Part shown: positions 36,701-48,000 of the stretch, piece by piece
Numbering within the stretch: the stretch's first letter is position 1
Layout: every line of letters starts with the position of its first letter
From: Volvox africanus
Taxonomy: Eukaryota; Chlorophyta; Chlorophyceae; Chlamydomonadales; Volvocaceae
Length of the DNA: 64,000 bases
Direction: 5' to 3'
Assembly: GCA_030268105.1 (NCBI GenBank)
Contig: BSDZ01000021.1
Coordinates: 1,736,001 to 1,800,000 of the forward strand
Translations under genes and position numbers: made by a program
Notes under the pieces: generated by a model
What the model was told of the DNA's origin: nothing
What the model saw: only the letters and a program-made list of their open reading frames with translations
Databases searched by the model: none

Positions 36701-39666
36701 TATCTCATCCTATCTCATTTCACAGAAACCCTAAGCCACTCCTTTTCAAGTAGCGTCTCAGCATCTCCCCTTACCCTAACCATTCTCTATTTGCTCGGAC
36801 CACCACCATCACGGACGTGCCGCTTCCGCCCCTCAGGTTCGTTGCCCTGTCCAAACAGACCCCACTTTCACTCACCTTCTCCTTTGAGTCTACTGCCACT
36901 CCATCCAACATAATCACTTGCGGCAATACGTGGACCACGTGCAGCCTTAGACTCATCGCCTGGAAAACAAATGGAAGAGCGTAAAATGGAGGCGGAGGCC
37001 ACTCGAGGCGCGAAGGATATTGGGCAGGCGAGGGAGGGTTCACGACCCCAACGCATGGTGCCGAGCTTGGATGCAGGATCACACGAGCAATAGGCGATGA
37101 GTCCGTGTCCCGTAGCTGTGGCCTGGTAGTCGGAACCAGAAAGCGTCTTTCGCTGAGTTCCTCCTCCTCGGGTGGACAGAGTATCGTCACTCTCTTCCGC
37201 CGCCATTCTTCCTCCCTTACCACTCTTCTACGGCTCATCATGCTGGATCATAACCCTCGGACGAAGCCTCAGACAGACCGCCTCACCTTATCCAGGGGAT
37301 TGCCCCTCACGTCCAGGGTCCCTAGAAGTGGAGCGCCCCGAACCACCACCAGCTCTTCCAGCCGCCCAAGCAGGTTAAAGGACACGTCCAACGTGCGAAG
37401 TGCTGACAGAGACCCCACCCCTGCCAGGTGCCTCAGGCGATTGTAGCTGACTGTGAGGACATGCAGCGTGTCAAGGCCTTTAATCAGCTCTAGAGAAGTC
37501 AGGTAATTGTCATCCAGACGCAGCTCCCGGAGGCAACGGAGCCCCTCCAGCCCCCTGCAGCTCACAAGCCGGTTGCTCCGCAGGTCCAAAACCTGGCACG
37601 AGCGGGCCGGATGGAGGGACACATACACATATCAGGCCAGTTTCAAGGGGCCTGTAGTACTCTTCGCTTTCTCCTGGAGACGTTTGGAAAGGCGCCACCA
37701 CCAAACCGCCACAGCCACGGTACACCCTCACTGGAGCCCCACCTTCAGCATTCCCAGGTGCAGCAGCCCAGAGCCCAGCCTTTCAAGCCGGTTGCTGGCA
37801 ACTGAGAGATGGGTGAGGCGGGAGAAGGCGGACAGGTCCCGCAGCATATCTAAGCAATTGCGGGAGAAATCGGCCGAACGCAGGTTAGTGGGTCCCGAGC
37901 CGTCCGGCCCCAGGCGCAGGTCCAGTACCTGCAGTGGGGGATAGCAGTTGGGCGGAAGGTATGAGGGGATTCGGAAACATGTGCACCATGCGGCGGGCAC
38001 ATGGAGCGCGCGCCTGTTAAGAAGGTGGAGAGGATGGCTAGGGGATATTTGAGAAATGATTTTCCTGTCCATCGTGCATCACTTGTCTGTCCAATAATTG
38101 CCTTGCAGCTTCCATATCTACGTGCACCCTTCCATGGCTCCCTGCTGCCCCCTAAACCTCCCCAATTCTCCGTCACAAGACCCCGTACACACGCCCTTGT
38201 TTCCATTCCCCCCCTCCCTCTCCTTATCATCCCGTCCTGGCCTGCCTGTGTGAGTTTGTTCCCTGACACGTCCACGTATGTCAAGTTCTTCAGGGTCCCC
38301 AGTGTCCTTATCTCCACCAGCCGATTATCCCGCAGGTGCAGCGACTGCAGGTGCTGAAAGGTCGCCAGAGGCTCAGCATTAGCCAGGTCGGTGCCGGACA
38401 GCGTGAGGGTCAGGTAGGCGGGCTTGAGGCCGTCGGCCGTGCGCCCCAGCTGTGACAGGCCCGCAGACAACTGTGGGGTGCGGGTGAGGTGCGAGAGCGC
38501 GGGGCCCGAGGCAATCAGGGTCAGTTGATTACCCGAGCGCGTCACGGAGATGCAGAGTGTAAGGGTAGTTGTGGAATGGGGGCCCGGTCTGACGAGTACG
38601 CAAAGATGGCTGGGCAGGCAGGGATGCTATGTCGTACATCATGGGCGCACGGCAAACAGAAGTCCCAAACGAGCGTCTACTGGTGGAGCAACGGTACGGG
38701 TAGATGTGAAAATTCAGTAAGCAACGAAAGGGTGGGGTCCAGGATGAGGATCGGGACGGGGAGTTCCCGAAGGCTGGAGGGCAAATGCTTGGGTGCAGGC
38801 AGCACGCATTTTGTGGCGGGACGGCTGGAGCAATGGCTGAGATGGATGCGGGCAACACCCTACCTGTGAAGTGCCTCGGCCCAACCCTTCGATTGCACAA
38901 CCCAGCGCCAGTTCCACCCCACGAGCGGCACCCCAGAACAATAACCTTTTGTGCCCTTCCGCCAACCCGCTGCAATTATGCCGATCCAAGGATGGGTAGC
39001 CAACACTCCGCAAAACTAGGACGTTTGGAACAAGATCCAACTCACGATTGATACTGTTTCTCATGTGCACAGATACACCTGACGTTGGCTGCATTAAACC
39101 AGCAAATTCCCTCACGTTCTAGTTGTGCAGTGACCGTCATGGAGATAGGGCAGCAACAGCTACGGAGCGGGTATCCCCACCCTTGCCCTGAAACTGATAC
39201 TTCAGGGTCAGGCTTCCAGGAATCCTTGCGTGTTCAAGTTCGTTTGCATATGTTCATGATAAGGAGATGATATCACCTGAACCCTAACGAGCACGCGCTA
39301 AGTCAATGACGCATTTGGACCCTCGTGGAAACAAGGTGCATAGATTATCGTACGGCGCCCACCCACGGATCTCAGCAACTACATGCATCTGACTTGTGCA
39401 AAGTAAGTCATCGACATCCAAGACAACCTATGACCACGGCTCGATCGAGGTGGACAACTGTCATAGCCTGCTTTGATCGTTCCGTTGAAAAGGACGCGCC
39501 TCACCATGCTGGGTATGAAAGGGGTCTTGCATTCCTCGACCGGGTCCGCTACTGGCTGAATGAGCACAGGCTTTTTCGCATTGCGCCTGTTCCCACGTGA
39601 GGCTCGGGACGTGGAGGAGCGTCCCGAGACCGACGACCGGTCGGAATCGACAGACGGAGCTGGCAT
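30791..39666 (-). CDS. LRR / transglutaminase-like / EF-hand protein with degenerate catalytic Cys
   Basis: Firm exons: a first LRR exon ending at 38246, then 37743-37928, 37287-37592, 36876-36959, 36423-36540, 35635-36125, 34800-35395, 34171-34327, 33483-33710, 32977-33207, 32347-32493, 31861-31959, 31229-31369, 30791-30973; phases agree. Tentative 5' exons: 39505-39666 (start MPAPSVDSDRSS) and one in 38866-39118. SDS22-like leucine-rich repeats (LQSLHLRDNRLVEI, LRELRLDDNYLTSLELIKGL) end in a cap. A KY/CEP76-type transglutaminase-like domain follows: RARVCWRWVVTHV, LFTLLCRACELDAVTIPGY, HNHCWAGVKVNGRWRLVDPT. His and Asp are kept, but the GxCxG(Y/F) site reads NWGTWAERV. After beta-rich segments come two EF-hand loops (DKDLGDMVSRRE, DTSKTGRFSFNE) and an acidic tail. 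Such domains occur in ciliary proteins, but a ciliary role is inference. The first firm intron has a GC donor (CAG|GCAGGC). Confidence 0.78.
31996..32010 (+). repeat. TG dinucleotide microsatellite
   Basis: A run of TG units in an intron of the LRR/transglutaminase-like gene. Confidence 0.7.
34150..34163 (+). repeat. CA dinucleotide microsatellite
   Basis: About seven CA units directly downstream of the donor of exon 34171-34327 in the LRR/transglutaminase-like gene. Confidence 0.7.
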
Positions 39667-40291
39667 GGTTCTTAATTTCCGAGCAGTTAATCCGGAGATA
39701 ATGATTTATCCTTATACTCGAGCTCCATACAAAGCTTCAATGGCGTATACCAAGCGTCTCGTCATGACCAGCACAGCATTCGAGTGGGGTGACCCGTAAG
39801 GTTGCACAGATTGAGTAATAACTTGTATAGCATGAAATAATTAACAAAATTTTAATATTCATAGGGAACGCTAAGACACTTGTATTTATGTATTATTGGG
39901 ATAGGGAAAACAAGGTCTGGCAAGTTGGAGAGTATGATGTTGAGTTTAACAATGCGTCACCGCATGTCTCGATGCAAAACGCTTCGGATTAACTGGGGAA
40001 GTATGCTTCGGTGTACGGCCTGTAGTAATGCTCCATCGCTGCCTTGATTTCCGTTACCTACAGACCGGTGAACGAACTGCTGCAAATCATGAGATACAGC
40101 GCTCCTTGCCTACTTCTTCTTGGTGTTAATGCAGTAACTGAAGATTTGCTGTCTCCGCTCGACCGTGACGCAATTCACCTTATCGATATGATATGACACA
40201 TAATTGATTATCATTGCCCAATCTTAAACCTCCGATATTGAAGTTTGAGTGCAGCCAAATTGTCCAAAGTCCATCACGCACCGAACCACCG
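39667..40291. promoter_or_regulatory. Divergent region, LRR gene / mitochondrial uS7
   Basis: 625 bases between the tentative ATG of the LRR gene and the ATG of the ribosomal protein gene. An AT-rich patch lies at 39830-39870. An open frame at 39560-39799 is antisense to the presumed LRR first exon and is not called. Confidence 0.4.
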
Positions 40292-41176
40292 ATGCTCTCC
40301 TCTGGCCGCCTCCTGGCAGTCACGGCAGTCCATGAACTGGAAAGACGGTCAGCCGAGAAAGCCTTTGGTGTCTGGCCAAACGGTTCCTTTGGTATGAGCA
40401 GCTGGGCTGGGTCCGACCTAGGGCCCTGCAAACCTCCTCCGGCCGGGACCTTTTCATCACGGGCGTTCAGCCCTTTCCAGGGATCGATTTACTGGCCCAT
40501 CGGGGCCCGCACGCTTGCCCAGCAGAGCGCTGACGCCAAAGATCCTGTCGATGGCGTCGCAGAAGAACGCTCTTACGTTGACAGAGAAGCAAGCGGCACG
40601 GCCTCACCCTCGCAGGCTGCCACGCCCATCTCCCCAGCATCCAAATCCCCCACGCCTCTAACACCTCCCCCTACGTCTGCCGAGGCCCGCGCCCTCGCTG
40701 ACACGCTCCGTCAGTCGTCCCCCACGGGCCGCTTGCTTGACCTCTTCGCACCTGCGACCGGCCGTCAGCGACCAGGAACTACCTCGAAGGAAGTGGCTGT
40801 GGCCACCGCCGCCAGAGGAGCTACTGTTGCGGATGCGACCATATCCGTGGATACGGATGTCGTTCGTGTCATCTTGCGCGCTGTGGAGAATTGCAAACCG
40901 CTAATGAAGATCCAGCAAAATAAAGCCGGAAATAAGGTACTGCTAGTGCCAAAGCCACTGGACCCCGCGCAGTCAACCAACTTCGCGATAAAATGGATCG
41001 TTCAAGCAGCGCAGAAGCGCCGCGACGCAGGACGCGGCAGGGTGCCCATGGCGGATTGCCTGGCCGCGGAGCTGCTGCTGGCATATCAGCGCAAGGGCCC
41101 CGCAAGGGCGCGGCGCGATGAGGTGCACAAGCTGGCGTTGGATAACCGGGCAAACGTGCGGGCGCGGTGGTGGTGA
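40292..41176 (+). CDS. MRPS7: Mitochondrial small-subunit ribosomal protein uS7 (S7 family), intronless
   Basis: A single 885-base frame gives 294 residues. uS7 binds the 3' domain of small-subunit rRNA and nucleates assembly of the head. The C-terminal ~120 residues match the family: VVRVILRAVENCKPLMKIQQ, AIKWIVQAAQKRR, MADCLAAELLLAYQRKG, then RARRDEVHKLALDNRANVRARWW close to the bacterial KKRE..H.MAEAN.AF...RW ending. The ~170 residues before this are Ala/Pro/Ser-rich. They likely contain a mitochondrial targeting peptide (MLSSGRLLAVTAVHELERRS) and an extension; the usual first S7 helix is not obvious. A plastid location is less likely because plastid uS7 is normally organelle-encoded, which is background knowledge. 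The absence of introns stands out in this intron-rich window. The start is the first ATG of the frame. Confidence 0.85.
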   Translation: MLSSGRLLAVTAVHELERRSAEKAFGVWPNGSFGMSSWAGSDLGPCKPPPAGTFSSRAFSPFQGSIYWPIGARTLAQQSADAKDPVDGVAEERSYVDREASGTASPSQAATPISPASKSPTPLTPPPTSAEARALADTLRQSSPTGRLLDLFAPATGRQRPGTTSKEVAVATAARGATVADATISVDTDVVRVILRAVENCKPLMKIQQNKAGNKVLLVPKPLDPAQSTNFAIKWIVQAAQKRRDAGRGRVPMADCLAAELLLAYQRKGPARARRDEVHKLALDNRANVRARWW

Positions 41177-42030
41177 AGGGTTTTACTTTTGGATCTCCTT
41201 GTCCCTCTTATGCAGTAGCCAACTGTGTCACTAAGGTATGGCCGCGGCAATGCTGGAATGAGAGTGGGAAGCCGGGACATAGCCCCCGTGAGGACGAAAG
41301 AAGTTTGGTGTCAACCACACTTATGCAATATTGGTGAAGGCAGCTGGTAAGGCTGGTCTGGGCGATGGGACATCAAGGCGGCGAAGGCCTTGAAGGGTAT
41401 TTGGTGGGTGCTCAGATGGACAGCTAGTGGTGAATCGTGAATGACAATAGTGTCTTGGCGCCTTCCGCCTCAGCCGTTATCCTTGGTCACCATTTAATTT
41501 CTGGCCATAGGGCTGTATCCGAGGCTTGCCCAATTCGTTTTATGTGGTGAGCGCGAGTGTTTGTCACAATACGTGACTGAAGTGAACGGGCGACAAGGAT
41601 AAGCGAGTAGACCCGGTCAGAGGGTTCGTGTAGGCAGCACGAATTTTGGCTGTCACGTGCAGCTGCATACATTTTGGTAGTGCGGAGCTAGTAGGTTAAC
41701 GGGTGCTTTGGTCTGTGCATTTCACCTCTGCGTTTTAATGGCGAGGCAAGTGTTGTCTGATCTGTTGGTTGCCATGCGGTGTGGCACTGACTAGCCTTTT
41801 GTTGAACGATTGTTGTCGTGAGTGTCCTGAACTGCCTGTAACATATTTGGACGAGCGATCAGAATGAAATCCTGGTCGAGGTCATTTGTGCCTGCAAGGA
41901 TATTAAATTAGTATCCCTTCAAAAGCAACGTCTCAACTGTTGCCCGACATTGGCGCCAGCGACATTGGTGTCCATGATGGGTGGCGGATACTACACTCCC
42001 AATCCAGCGCGCCAAGCACTGAGCCAAACC
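41177..42030. other. Convergent 3' region between uS7m and the large unknown gene
   Basis: No coding signal was seen. It holds the 3' UTR of uS7m (TGTAA at 41837-41841) and, on the other strand, the 3' end of the 42031-49336 gene, for which no minus-strand TGTAA was found here. Confidence 0.45.
41837..41841 (+). terminator. TGTAA poly(A) signal of uS7m
   Basis: TGTAA about 660 bases after the uS7m stop codon; the only plus-strand copy noticed before the facing gene. Confidence 0.5.
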
Positions 42031-45000
42031 TCATGGCATGCGCCGCGTCGAACCATGTAACCCTCCGCGCAAAAGCATTGGGACTTCGTCGCCATTACTT
42101 CCGCTGATTGTAGAGCTGTCCGTTGACAAACTTGAAGCACTCGATAGCAGCAGAGGGTCATTGACTCCAATCTGCATGGTGTAAAGAGCGCATCTGAACC
42201 ACCGCTAAATTTAAAACGTAACCTCTATAATCAATTGCTTGGAACCCACAAAGCAAACAGCATAACCTAACGGCCTACCTGTTGCATCAGTTTCCGACGG
42301 CGAGCACCATATTGCCGCAACCGGAACACTGCTCCCTCACGGCGGCTGCTACGTCGACCTGTACCAGTCTCCTCGCTCTTGTTAATGCCCATTGAGCCCT
42401 GTTGAACTCCGTCGGCAACTTGTCCTTCCTCCTCTGATTCCACATCTGATCCAGCAGAGTGCGAAAAATCAATGCCCCGCGTACTTTGAGACCCCGCCGC
42501 CTGCTCTATCCGGCCCCGGAGATGGGGCAGCGTAGCGCCGGCGATTGTATGCAATGGACGTGCGGCGATGGCAGGAACACTGTCAATGCTGGTCATGAGG
42601 TCAACTGAGGACTCGATGGAATCGCCAATCCGTCTTGCCAACGCCGCCGCAAGAGCGTCATCTGTCACCAACGTGGGAATGCGACGCCCCGCGTCCAGGA
42701 ACGTGCGAGACAGGGGATCTAAGGTCGGTCCGCTGGCTTCGCTGGAGGCCATTACAGTTTCGGAACTCGTCCAAAGTGGATCTTGAGTCTGCTGAGCTGA
42801 CGGTGGTCGCCAAAGCTGCCTGGTTGGGCCCTGGTAGTTTGCCAAAGAGGGCGGCTTGCCTGCAGTTATCCAGGAAATAAAACAAAAATAGTCACCCCTC
42901 GAGAAGAAATACCAGTAGGTTTTTGGTCCCATCCTTAACGCAGGGCGAGCTTCGCATAGAGTGCCGCGGGGGTAACCGTGAACACGACAGACAGCGATAA
43001 TGTACAACTACACACCGGCTCCATGCCAGACCCAGAAATTGGAACAATCTGCAACTGTGTCGCGTGATACCAAGTCCAAGGCCACCAAATAGCACAAGTA
43101 GAACCACCCGCCCTTAGAAACTTATCAAATAATCAAAAATACACATGGTTCACGTACTTGGTGAGTCGTGACGCTGTAATGCGACACCATTGTCTGCCTG
43201 TGACGTTGCAAGCTGCACCGAAGCGGCCTGCAGCGGGGCCAAGGCGGACCGACGCTGCGACATAGCCACCATAGTGTCCCTTCCAGATATCTGCTGTTGC
43301 TGCGACGTTAGGGGCACCGGTGCAGCTGTCATGCGCATCAGGACTGAATTTCCAACACCCGCCCCGGCTTGCAGGCGGCCCATGGGTGCCAATCCGGCAA
43401 AAGCAAGCCGTTCCAGCGAGGTACGCAGAGCAATTTCGCTTGCATCGGCATCACTGGCAGCACTTTGATAGGGCTGGTTTTCAACGTCTAAGTGGTCAGG
43501 GTCTTGTGCGCTTTTTGGCAGCTCAGATGCGCCTTCAGCATCGGACGAGCCAGGACTCGAAGCCCCATGTGCGGATCCAGTGGACATACGCTTGTTCCCA
43601 CAGGAATCTGAGAACGTGCTGCGGTCGCTAGCCTTATCTCCCGCTTGGCGGCTCACAGCGGTTGTGTTTCCCACATCGGCAACGCTGCCCGGCCGCGGTC
43701 TCTCTGCGGCACTGGAGTCCGTCCTGCTAGCCACACCAACTGTATCAGGACCTCCACTGCCTGTCGAGGACTCCAGAGACACAATACGCGACTGTTCGGA
43801 GAGCTGCATAGCCGAAGTCTGCCGGCTCCCGGCTGCACTGTCACCGCCTCTTTCGCTGCCATGGCCAGAACCTTTGCCCCGAAACCGCACCTCGGCGTCC
43901 TGGGTTGGACCTTCCTTGCTGCTTTGAACAGCGACCGAATCATGTTCCTGAGGGCCTGATGCAACGGGTTCGTTGGTGGCGCTTAGTCCGAAGCCGACCT
44001 CCAAGCTGGACTCCTGCTGCACGACTATTTGGCTCTCCAGGAGCCGCAACTCCTCGTCCTGCTCATCTGCATCCTCCAGCTCATCCTCCGCCGCTTCGGA
44101 TGCATCCTCCTCTGCCAACACGCGTGTCACCTCTGCCTCGTCCATCAGCTCATCGTCTGAAAGTGCGAAATCCACTGCCTCACCGGCACCGGCGCTGCAC
44201 TGTCCGCCCGGGGGTTTATCCACGTCGCTCTGATGCGTCCAGCCCACCATCGCGCCGGGCTGCTTCTGGACAGTGCCAGCACCAAAGCTGGTTGTCCTTG
44301 AGGCAGCGCCACTGCCAGCCGGTGCTTCTGACGTGTCGTCAGCGGCATCCACCCCAGTCGCTCCGGTCGTTTTGTCCTCTTCAGGTGTACTGACTACCTG
44401 ATCTAAAGAAGATTCAAAGTGCACGCTGTGGACCCCGTCGGGGTCGTCGTCGGCAAAGTCGCCCTCTCTTACGAGCTCATCATCTCCTACCGCGGGAGTT
44501 AGAGCTGGCTCAGCAACGGTAAATGCAGGCTGAAGGCCAGACGCCCCCTCATGATAAGCAGGCGGGGTGCACACGATAGCAACTGAACCTTGCTCAACAG
44601 AAAGTGTCGATAACTCTCCGCTGGGCAGTGCTGACCCTTGTCCTGAACCACGAGGACCGACACCATCCGCCGGCTGTCCACGGCCATCCAAGTTCATCGC
44701 ACGGGATGTCGTGGCCTGACTTGGACTTAATGCATGCTCGACAGCATCAACGAGGGCCGACGAGGAATGACCAGTGGATTGTGCTATGGGGGTACCGTTG
44801 CTCGGATCACTGCACCCCGGGAGCGACTCCCTTTCAGCACCTGCTGACCTGGGGCGTGGTTCATCAGCGCTCCCATACGATGTCAATGAACTCCTCCGTG
44901 ATAGGAATTTCGGTGGAACGGTACCACTGAGCTCAGCGTGACTTCCGATAGCATGGCTGGCGGGGCCGCGTTCGCTGCGGCAGGCTTGTGAACCGGGCCA

Positions 45001-48000
45001 GCCGTCGCCCACAACTGGATTGCCATCGTCCATCCCATTTGCCAGGCCAATGGGGCCTTGTACTCGTGCGCCACTTCCGCCGGTGCCTGATGCGTCGGCG
45101 CCCATCGCGTCGATGTCGCCACGGTCCGTGGACTGGTGCTGCGTTGTCCTAGAGGTTGGCTGCTCAAGTCCCGTTTCAGATTGCTGTGACAGCTGCGAAT
45201 CTTCCAAGGACGTCCTGTGATGGTCCAGCCGCACAGGCCGCGCTGTCAAGGACGCCAGCTCAAGCTGCGCATAGCTACGCTGCAGGAGTCCGTCGTCGCT
45301 ATCAAGGCTGCAGCGGGACGCAAAGCGCAGCGCCTCCAGAGCAGCAGCTCGTGCGCGTGTCCCCGGCGCCTGACAGGCAAACATTTGGGTGGGTCGCACG
45401 TGCCAGGGGGTTGGGAAACAAAGGACCCGGACACAAGTTCATAATAATAACGAAAGAGGTATGGTTTAACTAATAGATGACTTGCTGCAGAGCGAAGGCG
45501 GAAAGACATGCAGGGAGAGGCCAACAAAGGTACCAAAACAAAAATGACGACGGCGGGGTTCTTAAGGAAAGAGCTAGGACATAGGAAGGACAGGCCGAGG
45601 TGCGACAGCGTAACAAGACGCGAATCAGAAGCAGCGCGAATAGGGGAATATCCAACGATGGGAGATACGGGAATGAGCGGCGAGGCAGGCAAGCCAAGAA
45701 TGCATCGAGGCAGCGAGAAGCGCAGGGCAAGCTGGAAGGGAACGGCAGGAAGAGGACGTGAGGCCAAAAAGCATGACCGGCACAGTAAGGAGAACGAAAA
45801 CTGGCAAGGAAGAAGGGCAGGACCTTAAAAATGGCACAGGCGAGGCGAAGGAAGGGCGAAAATGCTGCGCAGGACCAAGGGCCATGGTGGCATAGAATAG
45901 TCAATGGACCAAGAGCTATGATGGAGGCAGAGCAAGTGCCAAGGGCACAAGGGTGCGGCCGGTCCCAGGGGACTGGGCTGCCAGTTGAGGACACAGCCGC
46001 CCCGAATCAAAATTACCAAAGCTTAAGAGCCTAGGGCCATAGGCGGCAGCGCTGTGCAGCAACTGAGGTGCCAGATTCACGGCCTTCGTGCATTTCCACA
46101 TCCTAGAATACTCAGTTACCGCAACCACGCAATGTATATCCATGAAACCTCAAAGACGTTCTGTAGGAGCATTGAGGTACGTCGGGAGAATTTCAACCGG
46201 TCAATTGTCTTGCACCCGAAATACGCACCTGCAAATGGCGACCCATGCTGTCCGTGCTAGAATCAACATCGGACGAATCCCGCAGCTTTGACAGGCCCGG
46301 AATGTTGAGGGGAGGACGGCTGCTTTCACCACGAGCATAGGGAGGAAACGCGAGCCCAGACGCAGGGCCGTACAAGCTAACGGTGGGAGGCAGCTGCAAG
46401 CCGTCAGCTGGAACAAGGTAGAATGGACGGGGCATTGAGAGGGCCGTGCCATCTTGGGCCACGACAGGCTGCCCGGCCCCCAGGCCTGTTGTCTGGATGG
46501 TTGTTGGTAGTGGAGGTCCAGCACCATACGACAAACCTGCAATACAGAAGGAAGGCGCCGGGCGCTCGTCAGTCAGCAAGACTGATGCACCCGTTCGTGA
46601 TCACATGACCAGTGATCAGCTGAGTCCTAGGGAGAAGGTAATACGACCAAACGATGGGTTCCCCTGGCCTGGCCTCTTCTTCGGCGAACCGTTTGTCTCA
46701 ATTAGCCCTCAAGAATATAATTTTCGATGCCATGCCTGGCCCCATATGACACCCAAATTCCTTTCACCTGCAGCAAGCGCAGCCTGCAGCAAGTAACGCG
46801 GTACTGGTGGGTCGGCCTGAGACGAGCTGTCCATGATGCCAGCGGCTTGTGTGCCGCGTTCTTGTACCCCGGCAGCCTGAATGCCACGCGCCTCTATGCC
46901 GTGTGCCTGGACAGCCCGGGCTACTACAACTCCGTACGCCTGCACACCCCGGGCCTCCGCGCCATGCGTCTGCACACCACGGCCCTGCACACCGTGAGCC
47001 TGGGTGCCCTGGGACTTAGTTGGACTTCGCTCCTCTGCAGGACCCGCTGATGCCACAGCGAAACCCGGCAGCACGGCGATGCCTTGCTCCTGCCACGCCC
47101 TCACCGGGTGCGGCTCGGACAGTGCGTGTTGAACTACACTGGCAGCAGCTCCAGCGGCATTTGTTTCGGTTGGAGTAGGCACCGATGACATCGCCCCCAT
47201 CGCAAACCCCATTGGGCGCCCTGGTGACACTGTTGTCGGCAGTGGGTCATCCCTTGGAATAATTTCAGCCACTGGGTGAGCCGCAGCCGTTGTCTGTGTG
47301 AGCGAACTCGGTGTCTGTCCCTCAAGCTCCTCGAACGTTGGGGGCCCCACTGATCCTTCATCCAATGTGGGGCCCTGCCATTCTACACCCACTGGGGGCC
47401 CCTTCTGCTGCTGGCCGACCATCAGGCTGCGCAGGCTGTCTCGGAGCACGTCGCATACGAGATGGCGAGAAAGTTTCATATCCAATAGAGGTGGCAGCAT
47501 GCCTGACGTAAGGAGCCGCAAGAAGGCAAGGCAGGATGATCATGGAGTGCCAGCAATATCTCACCAACGGTAAATACGACGAAGATTTAGTAATTAAAGC
47601 GGCACACAAACACGGCATTGCTACGCGCAATGGACGAACCCATATTGGATAAGTCTATGAATATAACGAATATTACCTAATACAATTGGATCGCGGGGCA
47701 CGAAAATCAGGCGAAAACACACGAGACTTGTCATGAGGGAAATGCATGACAATGTCATGTCAGCAATTACCTGCAACATCTTGCGGGCTAACCATGGGGC
47801 CCTCCCCCTGCGCAGCTAGTTGCAACACAGCCAGGCGGCCGACTACTTCATCTTCTAAAGCCTGCAGGATAACAGCGTACGGGACCCTGTTGGCAATTTT
47901 TTCTCCATCGGCCCAGTGGAGCATCACCTGGCACAAGTGGCGGCATTGCCTTGGAGCATCACATTGCGTGCTAACATACATTTCCCATGATATGTAAGAC

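Noticed and set aside
39560..39799. Small plus-strand frame with VLNFRAVNPEIMIYPYTRAP
   Set aside because: It overlaps the likely first exon of the LRR gene in antisense and shows no donor, acceptor or family match.
46840..47012. CRISPR-like regular repeat
   Set aside because: The 15-base units are contiguous without spacers, lie in frame within an exon, and the genome is eukaryotic.
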